From positions 1-47,762 of the forward strand of contig JAIQZQ010000123.1 of assembly GCA_021777105.1 (NCBI GenBank): a stretch of 47,762 nucleotides of DNA. The letters are read 5' to 3'. The notes beneath the pieces are model-generated. The model worked only from the letters and a program-made list of their open reading frames with translations, made no database searches and was not told where the DNA came from. A program made the position numbers and the translations under genes. Source of the stretch: Candidatus Anammoxibacter sp. Lineage in GTDB: Bacteria; Planctomycetota; Brocadiia; Brocadiales; Anammoxibacteraceae. This document shows, in pieces, positions 27,485 to 35,082 of this stretch. How positions within the stretch are numbered: position 1 is the stretch's first letter; each line of letters opens with the position of its first letter.

Positions 27485-28306
27485 TCACTCAATCAGCTCA
27501 GCCCGTGAACTCTCTATTGCAATTTTTAATTCATCACTGCCTTTATCAGCTATCTTGTCAAGCATCGCGTTGATATCGTTTTCAAGCCATATCGGGATTG
27601 AATTTTGCGCAATGCTACCTATAGTATCATCTGAAGATGTGTTTTTAATAATATCCACCAATTCAAGCAATATCCCGCCGGCGGTTATTTTCAAATTCTT
27701 ATCACTATTCAAAATGTTTATAACTTCCGCGGAATGTTTATAATAGAGCCTGATCAAACCTAAACCTGTTAAGTTTTTTGAGAGTATGTTGTCTCTAAAA
27801 TTTCGTATTATCTGCAAATACCCCATGTTTTCGTTTGATAACAATGTTGAAGAGACACATGCCTCGTTATTGTCTGGCGCATCTACTTGCTCCGGCGTAT
27901 TCTGAACATGGAGAGTGTATTTCCCTGTAATGTTTTTGCCGGGAGGGGCCAGGACAACTGCATAGTATACGCCGGCTGGCAACTGAGCGACTATTTTGAA
28001 ATTTAAGTCGTCGCCGGCGTTATCATTGCCCGGCAGCCCATCAATTGCCTGGCAATTAGACGTGTTTAACGCTCCAAAAGTGTCCATGACGCCGGTGGTA
28101 AATATCGTAACTGTTTGTTGCGACGAAACGCTGAACCTGAAAACGTCAAGATCTCCGGCAGTTTCTATCACCCCACTAACTGTAGAATTCATATTAATCT
28201 GTGTTGCGGAGTGACACGTTCCCCCATGATCATCCGCAACTGCAACATTTACATAAGAAACAATAATGATAAACAAACCTATCACTGCTAAATGCATATT
28301 TTTCAT
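27485..28306 (-). CDS. Exported PPC-like protein with CFI-box-like C-terminal helical domain
   Basis: 273 residues with a signal peptide (about 1-24, ending VAVA). Residues ~25-135 resemble a bacterial pre-peptidase (PPC) beta-domain (DLDVFRFSVSSQQTVTIFT, AQLPAGVYYAVV, GKYTLHV). After a short linker comes ACVSSTLLS and a helical domain reading IIRNFRDNILSKNLTGLGLI, then RLYYKHSAEV. This pattern is reminiscent of CFI-box C-terminal domains (Cys box, then LRxFRDxxL and YYxxSP), but the CFIATA box itself is degenerate. The neighbouring protease has the same kind of tail. Ribosome site AAAGGG precedes the start. Likely co-transcribed with the downstream beta-helix gene. Function unknown; exported location is well supported. 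Confidence 0.75.
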   Translation of the reverse strand: MKNMHLAVIGLFIIIVSYVNVAVADDHGGTCHSATQINMNSTVSGVIETAGDLDVFRFSVSSQQTVTIFTTGVMDTFGALNTSNCQAIDGLPGNDNAGDDLNFKIVAQLPAGVYYAVVLAPPGKNITGKYTLHVQNTPEQVDAPDNNEACVSSTLLSNENMGYLQIIRNFRDNILSKNLTGLGLIRLYYKHSAEVINILNSDKNLKITAGGILLELVDIIKNTSSDDTIGSIAQNSIPIWLENDINAMLDKIADKGSDELKIAIESSRAELIE

Positions 28307-28350
28307 AATAACCCTTTCTTAAAAATAAGGCGCGAGCCCTTAGAGTCTAC

Positions 28351-28480
28351 TCAGCGTATTTTTACACACCACGGCCCACTCCTCCTTTTAGAGGGGATAT
28401 TAAATCGGATTTATTTCCACAAAGTCCCCTCTAATAAGAGGGGATTTAGGGGTGTGTATAGCCAAGTAAAAACACGCTGA
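28351..28480. repeat. 130-bp MITE-like element with TCAGCGT ends
   Basis: The terminal inverted repeats are TCAGCGTATTTTTAC (28351-28365) and GTAAAAACACGCTGA (28466-28480), 14 of 15 complementary. Inside are hairpins built from CCTCTTTTAGAGG-like and CCCCTCTAATAAGAGGGG sequence. There is no coding capacity. A half copy lies at 19900-19975. It probably moves with a transposase not encoded in this window. Confidence 0.8.
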
Positions 28481-28600
28481 ATAGATACTTTCATTAGAAC
28501 AAATTCTTGTGTTCGTTGTTTAAACATAACTAAAAACAACGGATTTTTAAAGGAAAATATTATACTTTTTTAACCTTTATCTAATTCATTCTGTTATGCT

Positions 28601-28623
28601 ACTTAGGGCTCGGAAAGAAATAA
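28601..28623. repeat. 23-bp repeat shared with 947-969
   Basis: ACTTAGGGCTCGGAAAGAAA plus TAA, one mismatch from 947-969. It abuts the next repeat element. Confidence 0.5.
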
Positions 28624-28624
28624 C

Positions 28625-28753
28625 TTGGGTTTGAAAACGAGACGGCCCAAAAGCATTAGGTTTTAGAGATTAGTCAATGAATAAAAGGCTAAAGCCTTAA
28701 CTCCAACAAGCTTAGTTTGTTGGAATTTACCCTTTAGGGTTTTATTCATTTCC
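28625..28753 (+). repeat. TTTACCCTTTAGGG-family mobile repeat, copy 2
   Basis: It shares CCCAAAAGCATTAGGTTTT, TTAGTCAATGAATAAAAGGC and GGAATTTACCCTTTAGGGTT with the other copies. Internal inverted repeats are AGGCTAAAGCCT, CAACAAGCTTAGTTTGTTG and ACCCTTTAGGGT. The whole 28307-28921 gap is otherwise free of genes. Confidence 0.8.
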
Positions 28754-28921
28754 GACCCCTTATATCATAATCCTAAACCTTCCAGTAGAGAATCTTTATG
28801 GCTATATCATAAAGAACATCTCCATCCCCCTCTCTTTGCGCTTACATCAATCTAACAAAATATATTTTGTCAGTATAATTAACAAAGATTATTTTGTCAG
28901 AATTTGTGGAGGTCTAAAAAA

Positions 28922-29008
28922 ATGAAACCATTAATAATAAGCGCCGGCAGGGCAACCGACGGTGATGACCGGTATTTTGAAAGAAAAAATAAAAAAAACA
29001 ACATATAG
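28922..29008 (+). CDS. Possible 28-aa small ORF or gene remnant
   Basis: An ATG eight bases after a strong GGAGG site (28909-28914) opens a 28-residue frame (MKPLIISAGRATDGDDRYFE, then KNKKNNI). No family is recognised. The excellent ribosome site with such a short product suggests a truncated gene whose body has been lost. The next small ORF, in another frame, may be its displaced remainder. Confidence 0.35.
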   Translation: MKPLIISAGRATDGDDRYFERKNKKNNI

Positions 29009-29019
29009 CCAACTATTTT

Positions 29020-29238
29020 ATGTTGTTAATCGCGCGAAAACAATACCACCTAAGCTTTACTCTGTTTCAACAAGATAAATATCAACTTAAGAAGAGGATA
29101 AAACCTGTCTATTTTGCATTGATGAACCTGATGCAGGATGATTACCCAAAAGAGTTTAAAAAGATGGGGACGGAAATTAAGGACACGGTAGATGAAGTCC
29201 TGTATAAGATCAGGTCTCTTGATCAGTATAAAAGCTAA
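29020..29238 (+). CDS. Small hypothetical ORF, 72 aa, possibly a gene remnant
   Basis: 72 residues with a basic middle and a helical C-terminus (KEFKKMGTEIKDTVDEVLYK). No motif is recognised and there is no ribosome site. The C-terminal ~45 residues have protein-like composition while the first ~15 do not. I therefore suspect a decayed gene shared with the preceding small ORF. Confidence 0.35.
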   Translation: MLLIARKQYHLSFTLFQQDKYQLKKRIKPVYFALMNLMQDDYPKEFKKMGTEIKDTVDEVLYKIRSLDQYKS

Positions 29239-29300
29239 AATAATGAATATTAGTTTATTCAAATCCCCTCGCCCCCTTTTCTAAAGGGGAGGGATAGTAA

Positions 29301-29336
29301 GTAGGTTGGGTAGAGTGAGAACGAAACCCACTCAAC
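29301..29336 (+). repeat. GTAGGTTGGGTAGAG repeat, copy 1
   Basis: GTAGGTTGGGTAGAGTGAGA then ACGAAACCCACTCAAC is a short REP-like hairpin (GTTGGGT ... ACCCA). Three further copies lie at 46655, 46755 and 46874. It sits between the small ORF and the protease 3' end. Confidence 0.75.
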
Positions 29337-29354
29337 GGATAATTCTTAAAAACA

Positions 29355-30377
29355 TTACCCGTTTGCCTCAAACTTAGCAAGGAAATCTTTATTATTTATG
29401 TCATCCTGAATACGCTTAATAATTACTCTTAATTTTGGTTTTGCCGCTGCAATAAATGAATTTAGAACATCATTAATGATGTCCCTATCCGCATCATGCA
29501 ACTCCACCGGCATTTTATTAACCAAAGCTTCAATTATCGGAACCAGCCTATTTAAAGCGAGAAGAGCTTTATCCTTAAGTTCAGGATTTCGAACTAAAAG
29601 AAGGCCGGCTTCCAACGCATTATTATAGAAAATATTAATGTATCGCTTGCCCGCAACGCTATTTGCCATTATTTCATCGCGAAATCGATAAAAAAGGCCG
29701 GATATATACTCTAAATTATTAGAGTCAAGCAATGAAATCGTCAATGGGCAAACAACATCATCGGCTTCCTCGCCGTATATAAAATTTCTACCGCCGATAT
29801 CATCCCTAGTCAATTCGCGCCTCACCTCGCCGGGCGACGTGCTTTTGAACATTACAGGTTTTTCGCCGTTGTCACTCCCATCATGATTCAGCCCCAGGCA
29901 ATGCCCAAGTTCATGAGCGGCAATAGTCCACCAGTCAATCTCTCTGGAAGCTGGAGTCCCGGTTCCCGTATACCAGGTCAAGTCGTTAATCATCTTATTA
30001 TTAAATTGTATATCGCACTCAAGGGTATCAGGCTCGCCGGTAAACGCCCATATGTGCGTCCTGGCCTGCACACTCTCCTGCAATTTGCCCATATTTATCT
30101 GGTTAATTTCGTTAAAAATAGATTCGCTTCCGGATGAGAGGCACGCGTCTTTTCCAAAAGTAAACCTAAATTTGGAATAGTTCCACTCAGCGGCGCCGTC
30201 TCGAGTCCTTTGTCTCGCGCCTTTTGGCATGCCATCGTTACAAAAAATAAAATCCTCGCCCATTGGCTTACGCATATAACTCCAGTTTGAATCCATAAAC
30301 TCAAAGGCAAAAAGATTTGAGCATATAAAAATTGACGAAAATACGGAACAACATAAGCATAAAAACATTTTAACCAT
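29355..30377 (-). CDS. Exported matrixin-like zinc metalloprotease with C-terminal helical domain
   Basis: 340 residues from ATG 30377, chosen because GGAG lies nine bases upstream; an in-frame ATG 15 bases earlier lacks one. The signal peptide is at about 1-24 (FLCLCCSVFSSIFICSNLFA). The metzincin zinc motif HELGHCLGLNH gives ligands H155, H159 and H165 with catalytic E156. A downstream PVMF is the likely Met-turn (M176). The length of the catalytic part (about 25-205) fits matrixin-like proteases without propeptide or hemopexin domains. The C-terminal ~130 residues are helical. They start with VCPLTISLLD and continue GLFYRFRDEIMANSVAGKRY, INIFYNNALEAG, a layout shared with the PPC-like neighbour. 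Probably secreted; substrate unknown. Confidence 0.82.
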   Translation of the reverse strand: MVKMFLCLCCSVFSSIFICSNLFAFEFMDSNWSYMRKPMGEDFIFCNDGMPKGARQRTRDGAAEWNYSKFRFTFGKDACLSSGSESIFNEINQINMGKLQESVQARTHIWAFTGEPDTLECDIQFNNKMINDLTWYTGTGTPASREIDWWTIAAHELGHCLGLNHDGSDNGEKPVMFKSTSPGEVRRELTRDDIGGRNFIYGEEADDVVCPLTISLLDSNNLEYISGLFYRFRDEIMANSVAGKRYINIFYNNALEAGLLLVRNPELKDKALLALNRLVPIIEALVNKMPVELHDADRDIINDVLNSFIAAAKPKLRVIIKRIQDDINNKDFLAKFEANG

Positions 30378-30541
30378 AATAACAATCTCCATTTAATATT
30401 AATTTTTGAAAACAGTACTATACAAAACCACATATAAATATCAAGGAAAACCGTATGCTTTGTTAAATATTTTCCCGCATGGATTATGCTAACAATGTTT
30501 TCAATTTCTCAAATGATAAGCAATAATGAAAAGAAACCAAA

Positions 30542-30676
30542 ATGGGTAAAGTTAACAGATACGAAGCTATAGCCATAATAAAACGGCCCTTTATTGATTG
30601 GTTAAAATCATTGCCGGATCCAAAAGGCATACAGGCAAAAATATTGATTATGGGTGATGTATACCCAAAAGCATAA
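30542..30676 (+). pseudogene. Truncated paralogue of the 112-aa PFIDWLKSLPD gene
   Basis: A 44-codon frame begins MGKVNRYEAIAIIKRPFIDW and continues LKSLPDPKGIQAKILI, clearly homologous to the protein at 1567. Similarity stops at about codon 36, exactly where a TTTACCCTTTAGGG-family repeat begins (about 30649). The last codons and the stop are supplied by the repeat. The insertion or an associated deletion removed about two thirds of the gene. The partner of the intact copy (the basic 69-aa gene) is absent here. Confidence 0.8.
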
Positions 30677-30788
30677 GGTTTTCGAAATTTGCTAATGAAT
30701 AAAAGGCTAAAGCCTAAACTCCGAAACACCAAGTTTGACGGAATTTACCCTTTAGGGTTTTATTTCACGGCATTTGAATAAAACATAC
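30649..30788 (+). repeat. TTTACCCTTTAGGG-family mobile repeat, copy 3
   Basis: It begins TATGGGTGATGTATACCCAA and shares CGAAATTTGCTAATGAATAA, AAGGCTAAAGCCTAAACTCC and GGAATTTACCCTTTAGGGTT with copies 1 and 2. The far end (TTTGAATA) matches copy 1. It truncates the preceding paralogue. Confidence 0.8.
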
Positions 30789-31134
30789 GCGAATATAAAT
30801 TTTCGAAAACCTGATTTGTTTGACTATAGCTATCAGGGACATGCCAAGCCAAACACTGAGTAACGCATGATACGAAGTTAAGAGCCCCCCCTCGATAAGG
30901 GGAAAAAGGCAATTGAAATATATAAGGAGCAATGGATGATGGCAAGCCGTTTGGGAAGCATGAGATGAATGAAGAGCGCCGGAGAGTGAAGGGTGGACAG
31001 AGGCCGGACAAAAACTGAATATCGAATATCTAACAGGGAATAATGAATAACAAAGGACAAAATGGAAAGCAGAGGAAAGCGTTAATGTTGTTTGTTTTTA
31101 TCAAAGAACAATCTGGAACAATTACGCGAAATAG
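30789..31134. other. Gene-free stretch with common intergenic repeat words
   Basis: No credible gene is present. The words GAATATCGAATATCTAACAG and GGGAATAATGAATAACAAAG look like dispersed intergenic repeats known in many environmental genomes. Minus-strand open frames here translate these repeats and are rejected. A CCCCCCTCGATAAGGGG block sits at about 30885-30902. Confidence 0.5.
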
Positions 31135-31539
31135 TCACTCCGCATCTATAATTTCCATAGTTAACTTTTCAATTTTATTTATAAAATCATCTGCTCTATT
31201 TAGCCATAATTCCACATCTTCTTTCTCAAATTCCACAAAATCTTTATAGTCGCCTTTTTGCCGCCTGTCAAACATATCGGAATAAAATTCTCCAAAGTTT
31301 TTTTCTACAAGCCCTTTATTTACAAACTCTCTATTGAAAAAGGCGCGAACGCCTGAATGTTTAGAGGAAGATAATTGTTTTGTTATCAATAGAGCATTGA
31401 CCGCATAAAAAATTGCGTAATAAATCCTGTTTACAACAGATTCCAGTGTGGCTTCATCCACAAATTTCTTTGCGTCTGATAGAGTATTTCTTGATTTGTC
31501 TAAACGGTATTTTGCAAGATCAATAAATTCCTGCTTCAT
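31135..31539 (-). CDS. HEPN-domain protein (toxin of HEPN-MNT pair)
   Basis: 134 residues, helical. It carries the HEPN-type hallmark VVNRIYYAIFYAVNALLITK, followed by KHSGVRAFFNREFVNKG and the basic DRRQKGDYKDF block. This pattern matches the COG1895/COG2250-like HEPN group paired with minimal nucleotidyltransferases. In characterised pairs the HEPN protein is an RNase toxin neutralised by its partner. I do not see the strict R-x4-6-H catalytic motif at the usual place, so activity is uncertain. The start overlaps the MNT stop by four bases (ATGA). Confidence 0.8.
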   Translation of the reverse strand: MKQEFIDLAKYRLDKSRNTLSDAKKFVDEATLESVVNRIYYAIFYAVNALLITKQLSSSKHSGVRAFFNREFVNKGLVEKNFGEFYSDMFDRRQKGDYKDFVEFEKEDVELWLNRADDFINKIEKLTMEIIDAE

Positions 31540-31880
31540 ATACGCGCGCCCTCCCTATCTATATTCCAGTGTAAAGGCATAGCGTTAGCAAGAGGAGATT
31601 CCCAAAAATTTTTATCTTCAATAATTTTCCCAAAAACCACATCATAATTGAGTTCTATATCAAATGTAATATGTGTAACCGCTTCCTCAAGCTTGCTTGT
31701 AATTTGAGACTTAAGAAGGATTAACAAATCTATATCCGAAAACTCATCATAGTCTCCCCTGGCCTTAGAGCCAAAAACAATTATCTCCGCCTCTGAAAAT
31801 TTCTGAACTAATCTAGATTTTAGCTCCTTTAAAGCGTTTCTTTCATTTTCATTCAGGTTTAATTCAGTTAAACTTTTCAT
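31536..31880 (-). CDS. MNT-domain minimal nucleotidyltransferase (antitoxin)
   Basis: 114 residues with the polymerase-beta-like signature IIVFGSKARGDYDEFSDIDL, giving the G-S-x-A-R-G-D and D-x-D metal-binding acids, and a third possible acid in FDIELNYDVVFGK. In HEPN-MNT systems this enzyme neutralises the HEPN toxin, in some cases by AMPylation. A GAGGA ribosome site precedes the start. It is the first gene of a two-gene operon. Confidence 0.82.
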   Translation of the reverse strand: MKSLTELNLNENERNALKELKSRLVQKFSEAEIIVFGSKARGDYDEFSDIDLLILLKSQITSKLEEAVTHITFDIELNYDVVFGKIIEDKNFWESPLANAMPLHWNIDREGARI

Positions 31881-31987
31881 CTTTTTCCTCTATATTGTAT
31901 ACATGCAATTATGAAACCAAGGGAAATCCGGCAATATTTGCCGGCAAAAACAACTATATCCTAAATCAAGCGATTCTCTAAAATGTT

Positions 31988-32062
31988 TGTCATTTCGAAC
32001 GAAGTGAGAAATCCTAAAACCCGTCAGTGTCATAAGATTTCTCACATCCGTTCGAAATGACA
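31988..32062. repeat. TGTCATTTCGAACG inverted-repeat hairpin
   Basis: TGTCATTTCGAACGAAGTGA followed by GAAATC pairs with AGATTTCTCACATCCGTTCG then AAATGACA. It forms a long hairpin of the widely dispersed bacterial intergenic type. The gap 31881-32272 has no gene. Confidence 0.8.
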
Positions 32063-32119
32063 CGATTGAGGTTGTTTTCACCTAATGAGTGAAATTAGCG
32101 CTACAGGCATCTTACATGT

Positions 32120-32156
32120 GGTAAACACTCAAAACAGGCGTACAGCCTGTTTTACC
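32120..32156. terminator. AAAACAGGC/GCCTGTTTT hairpin, possible terminator
   Basis: GGTAAA ... AAAACAGGC-GTACA-GCCTGTTTTACC forms a strong symmetric stem downstream of the minus-strand permease gene. T-runs are only four bases on each strand, so this may equally be a REP-type element. Confidence 0.4.
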
Positions 32157-32272
32157 AATTTCTGCATTGTTAAAATCGCCTGATTTAGGTATATATGTAA
32201 TACTAATTCAACACCAAACAAATTTCAATCGTAATTATTTAGCGTATAGGGAAAAACAAATGTAAACCAACA

Positions 32273-33472
32273 TCACTCATACCGCAACGAATCAATAACA
32301 TTTGCGTTGGCTGCCCGGTAGGCGGGATATATGCCTGCGGATCCTCCGATGCCGGCGCATATGCAAAAGCTGTAAGCAGTCCATGCCCAGGGCAAACCTA
32401 AACCGGCGCCGATGCTGAAATAATTAAACCCAAGACCGCCGGCTATTCCCAGCAACCCGCCTATAACGCCTAAAATTACCGCCTCAACCATAAATTGAAT
32501 TATAATGTGCGCCTTTTTTGCACCTACCGCTCTTCTAATTCCAATTTCGCGCGTGCGTTCGGCAACGGATACCAACATTACATTGGCGATGCCGATGCCG
32601 CCGACAATCAATGAAACCAAAGCAATCAGTATTATAAAATTTGCTATCTCTTTATTTGTCTCCTGCACGGTTGAGAGAAAGAAGTCCTGGCGCCTTACGC
32701 GAAAATCGTTGTCTTTATCCGGCGCAAGCCTGTGGCTGCGGCGCAACGTGTTTTCAATATCAAACAACGCCTCGTCAAAATCTTCAGCGCGCCTTATTTG
32801 AGCCAAAATACGCGACAGATAATCAACCCCAAAAAGCCGCTCCTGCGCGGTTGTAAGAGGCACAAATATTTGATCGTCGGGATTAAACCAACTCTCGCCC
32901 TTTGCGCCCAACAGGCCGACCACTGTAAACCGTTTAGAGCTTATCAAAATAGATTCGCCGACAGGCAAATCGGAGCCGAACAATTTTTCGTGAACAGTCG
33001 CGCCAATTACGCACACCCTGGCCCTAGTGTCCAACTCATGCTCGTTGAAAAAACGGCCCTCTATGGGATGGTCGTTATTCATGGTTTCATATTCAGGCGT
33101 GGTCCCTGTCACGCGCGTAGTCCAGTTTTGATCCTTAAATTCCGCCATGCCCTGACCTGAATATGTAGGCACAACCCCGGTTATTACGTCAGAAGCTTCC
33201 AGAATTTCCTCTGCCTCATGCCATTTAAGATTGTTCATGTCCGCGGCAGTGCGGATGCCCCTCATCCTTGAAAAGCCCGGCCTTATCAGCAACACATTTG
33301 AGCCAAGCGATTTTAAACGCTCATTAACTCTTTTTTGAGTCTGCTCCCCAAGCTCAACAACATAAAGCACCGCCCCAATCCCCACTGCTATTCCAATAAG
33401 CGTCAACGCTGAACGCAGGGGATTTGCCTTAAGACTCTGCAATGCCAATTTTAAATTTTCAAATAAGACCAT
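32273..33472 (-). CDS. MacB/FtsX-type ABC exporter permease
   Basis: 399 residues. TM1 (about 20-42, SALTLIGIAVGIGAVLYVVE) is followed by a ~225-residue periplasmic MacB-type core domain (FNEHELDTRARVCVIGATV, PVGESILISSKRFTVVGLLG). Three C-terminal TMs follow. The first two are joined by the conserved RTREIGIRRAVGAKKAHIII coupling segment. In tripartite exporters this permease works with a separate or fused ATPase and a periplasmic adaptor. The adaptor gene lies upstream (33627), but no ATPase gene is nearby, and this protein has no nucleotide-binding domain. Possible substrates (lipids, peptides, macrolides) cannot be predicted. The stop directly precedes a gene-free region. Confidence 0.88.
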   Translation of the reverse strand: MVLFENLKLALQSLKANPLRSALTLIGIAVGIGAVLYVVELGEQTQKRVNERLKSLGSNVLLIRPGFSRMRGIRTAADMNNLKWHEAEEILEASDVITGVVPTYSGQGMAEFKDQNWTTRVTGTTPEYETMNNDHPIEGRFFNEHELDTRARVCVIGATVHEKLFGSDLPVGESILISSKRFTVVGLLGAKGESWFNPDDQIFVPLTTAQERLFGVDYLSRILAQIRRAEDFDEALFDIENTLRRSHRLAPDKDNDFRVRRQDFFLSTVQETNKEIANFIILIALVSLIVGGIGIANVMLVSVAERTREIGIRRAVGAKKAHIIIQFMVEAVILGVIGGLLGIAGGLGFNYFSIGAGLGLPWAWTAYSFCICAGIGGSAGIYPAYRAANANVIDSLRYE

Positions 33473-33495
33473 ATCTTAAAGCCTAACCGGGTAAA

Positions 33496-33598
33496 TTGGT
33501 CATTGGTCATTGGTCATTGGTAAAATAAAATCAAAGCTTCGCGCTCAGCGCTCTATCCGGCAACAAACGCCAAACATCCAATGACCAGTGACCAGTGA
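33496..33598. repeat. CATTGGT microrepeats in inverted arrangement
   Basis: Three tandem CATTGGT units (33500-33520 region) face CCAATGACCAGTGACCAGTG at 33578-33597, giving an imperfect inverted repeat. It occupies the gap where the exporter's ATPase gene would usually lie. Confidence 0.6.
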
Positions 33599-33626
33599 GT
33601 AATTGCTGGTTAATCCTCTTAACAAG

Positions 33627-34805
33627 TTATTTTCCCTTCTTTTTCCCGCCTCCAAAGCTGCGGCTGCTTTTTATCCTTCGTTCAAGTCTGTCGTTCGCGT
33701 CTTTTAATCTTGATTTCATAGACACGCCAAGTATGTCGCCTTCAGACAATCCGGATAAAATCTCAGTTTGCTTAAAATTTGAAAGCCCGGTTTCAACGCT
33801 ATGCGGTTTAAAACCGCCGGAGGTCTTTAACAAAACGCTCTTTTGATTATCGCCGGCTTCGCCGGAGCCTCTAGACGCCTGCAACGCCATTGACGGAACC
33901 AGAAGCGCCCCCTCTTTATTGACTATAGATATCTCAATATTTGTGTTCATGCCCGATTTCAATTTGCCTTCTTTGTTTGCCACCTCAACAATAACGTCAA
34001 ACAGCGTGACGTTTTGCTCAATCTTCGCTTCAGGCGCAATGCGCGCGATCTTGCCGGTGAATTTTAGCATTGGATAGGCGTCCGCGGCCACAACCGCGGT
34101 TTGCCCCACGTTTACCTTGCCTATATCAATCTCATCAATGCCGGCCTCAACATAAACAACTCCCATATCCGCAATATCCACGATCGGGGTGCCTCCGCTT
34201 ACATTGCTTACGCCCGATGCGATTATCTGCCCCTGTTCAACATATTTCTGCAAAATAGAGCCGGAAACGGGAGCCCTTACCACAGACTCGTTCAACCTCT
34301 CATTAGCCCTGTCCAGCACGGTCTTTGCCTTAACCAGATTGCTTTTAGTCACTGCCAGGCGCAACTCAATATCGTCGAGTTCGGATATTGATATGTGTTT
34401 ATCCTTGTAAAGTTGATCGCGCCGCTCAAACGCGCGTTGCGCCTGATTAAGCTCGGCCAGAGCAATATCAAGCTCTGCCTGAGCCTGCGCGGCATCTGCG
34501 CGCTCATCCTTTTGGTCAAGCCTCGCAATCAACGCGCCCTGCTCAACATAATCTCCCTCCTCCACCGGCAGATCCTCAATCTGTCCGCTCGCCTTTGACT
34601 TCACCTCTACCCTGTCAACAGGTTTTACCACACCGCTCGCGGCTACAACAATACGAAAAGCCCCACGTTCAACCCTAATCTCCTTATATTTAATCCCATT
34701 TTCAGCCGGCGCGTCGGATCCGCATCCTGAAAAGAGCAGAGAGCCGCAAGCAATGGAGGCTATCGCAATTGAAATAACCGCAACCTTGGCTTTGAATAAA
34801 TTCAT
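33627..34805 (-). CDS. MacA/HlyD-like periplasmic adaptor lipoprotein
   Basis: 392 residues. The N-terminal signal has a lipobox-like LFSGC (Cys28), so the mature protein is probably a lipid-anchored periplasmic adaptor. Domains run in membrane-fusion-protein order: a first half-lipoyl strand (VKSKASGQIEDLPVEEGDYV), an alpha-helical hairpin (about 100-170, rich in Ala/Glu/Gln), a second half-lipoyl (VVRAPVSGSILQKYVEQGQI), and beta-barrel and membrane-proximal domains (VEAGIDEIDIGKVNVGQTAV). Adaptors of this type link a MacB-like transporter to an outer-membrane channel, supporting a Gram-negative envelope. The permease follows after 154 bases that hold only repeats. The C-terminus is basic (SFGGGKKKGK). 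Start at ATG 34805 after AGGAAA. Confidence 0.88.
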   Translation of the reverse strand: MNLFKAKVAVISIAIASIACGSLLFSGCGSDAPAENGIKYKEIRVERGAFRIVVAASGVVKPVDRVEVKSKASGQIEDLPVEEGDYVEQGALIARLDQKDERADAAQAQAELDIALAELNQAQRAFERRDQLYKDKHISISELDDIELRLAVTKSNLVKAKTVLDRANERLNESVVRAPVSGSILQKYVEQGQIIASGVSNVSGGTPIVDIADMGVVYVEAGIDEIDIGKVNVGQTAVVAADAYPMLKFTGKIARIAPEAKIEQNVTLFDVIVEVANKEGKLKSGMNTNIEISIVNKEGALLVPSMALQASRGSGEAGDNQKSVLLKTSGGFKPHSVETGLSNFKQTEILSGLSEGDILGVSMKSRLKDANDRLERRIKSSRSFGGGKKKGK

Positions 34806-35082
34806 ATAACTTTTTTCCTATGCTTTTAGCGCCTTATAAGCGCAGTCTTGACAAATTTTTACAAGATATTTAAAAGTTTCATCAAATTGTAAGGTAAAAA
34901 CATTTAGAAACCGCCTGTAAGAACCCGGGCCGGCTTTTTATTTTTTCAATTGATCTTGTTTTAACTTTTGTTTTTTTATTAGCGCTGGATTGTGATGATT
35001 TGTGGTTACTTCGCTTTTGCTTTTTTGCTTGTCCGGTTTATCCGGGTTAGGAATGGGGAATTTCAGAAATGGTTTTTGCCGC

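Noticed and set aside
30760..31060. Overlapping minus-strand open frames of 83 and 60 codons
   Set aside because: They translate dispersed ATTCGATATTC-like repeats (FVIHYSLLDIRYSVF), often mispredicted as proteins; no ribosome site.
32732..33160. 142-codon plus-strand open frame inside the permease gene
   Set aside because: Overlaps the conserved MacB-type permease on the other strand; no recognisable domain.
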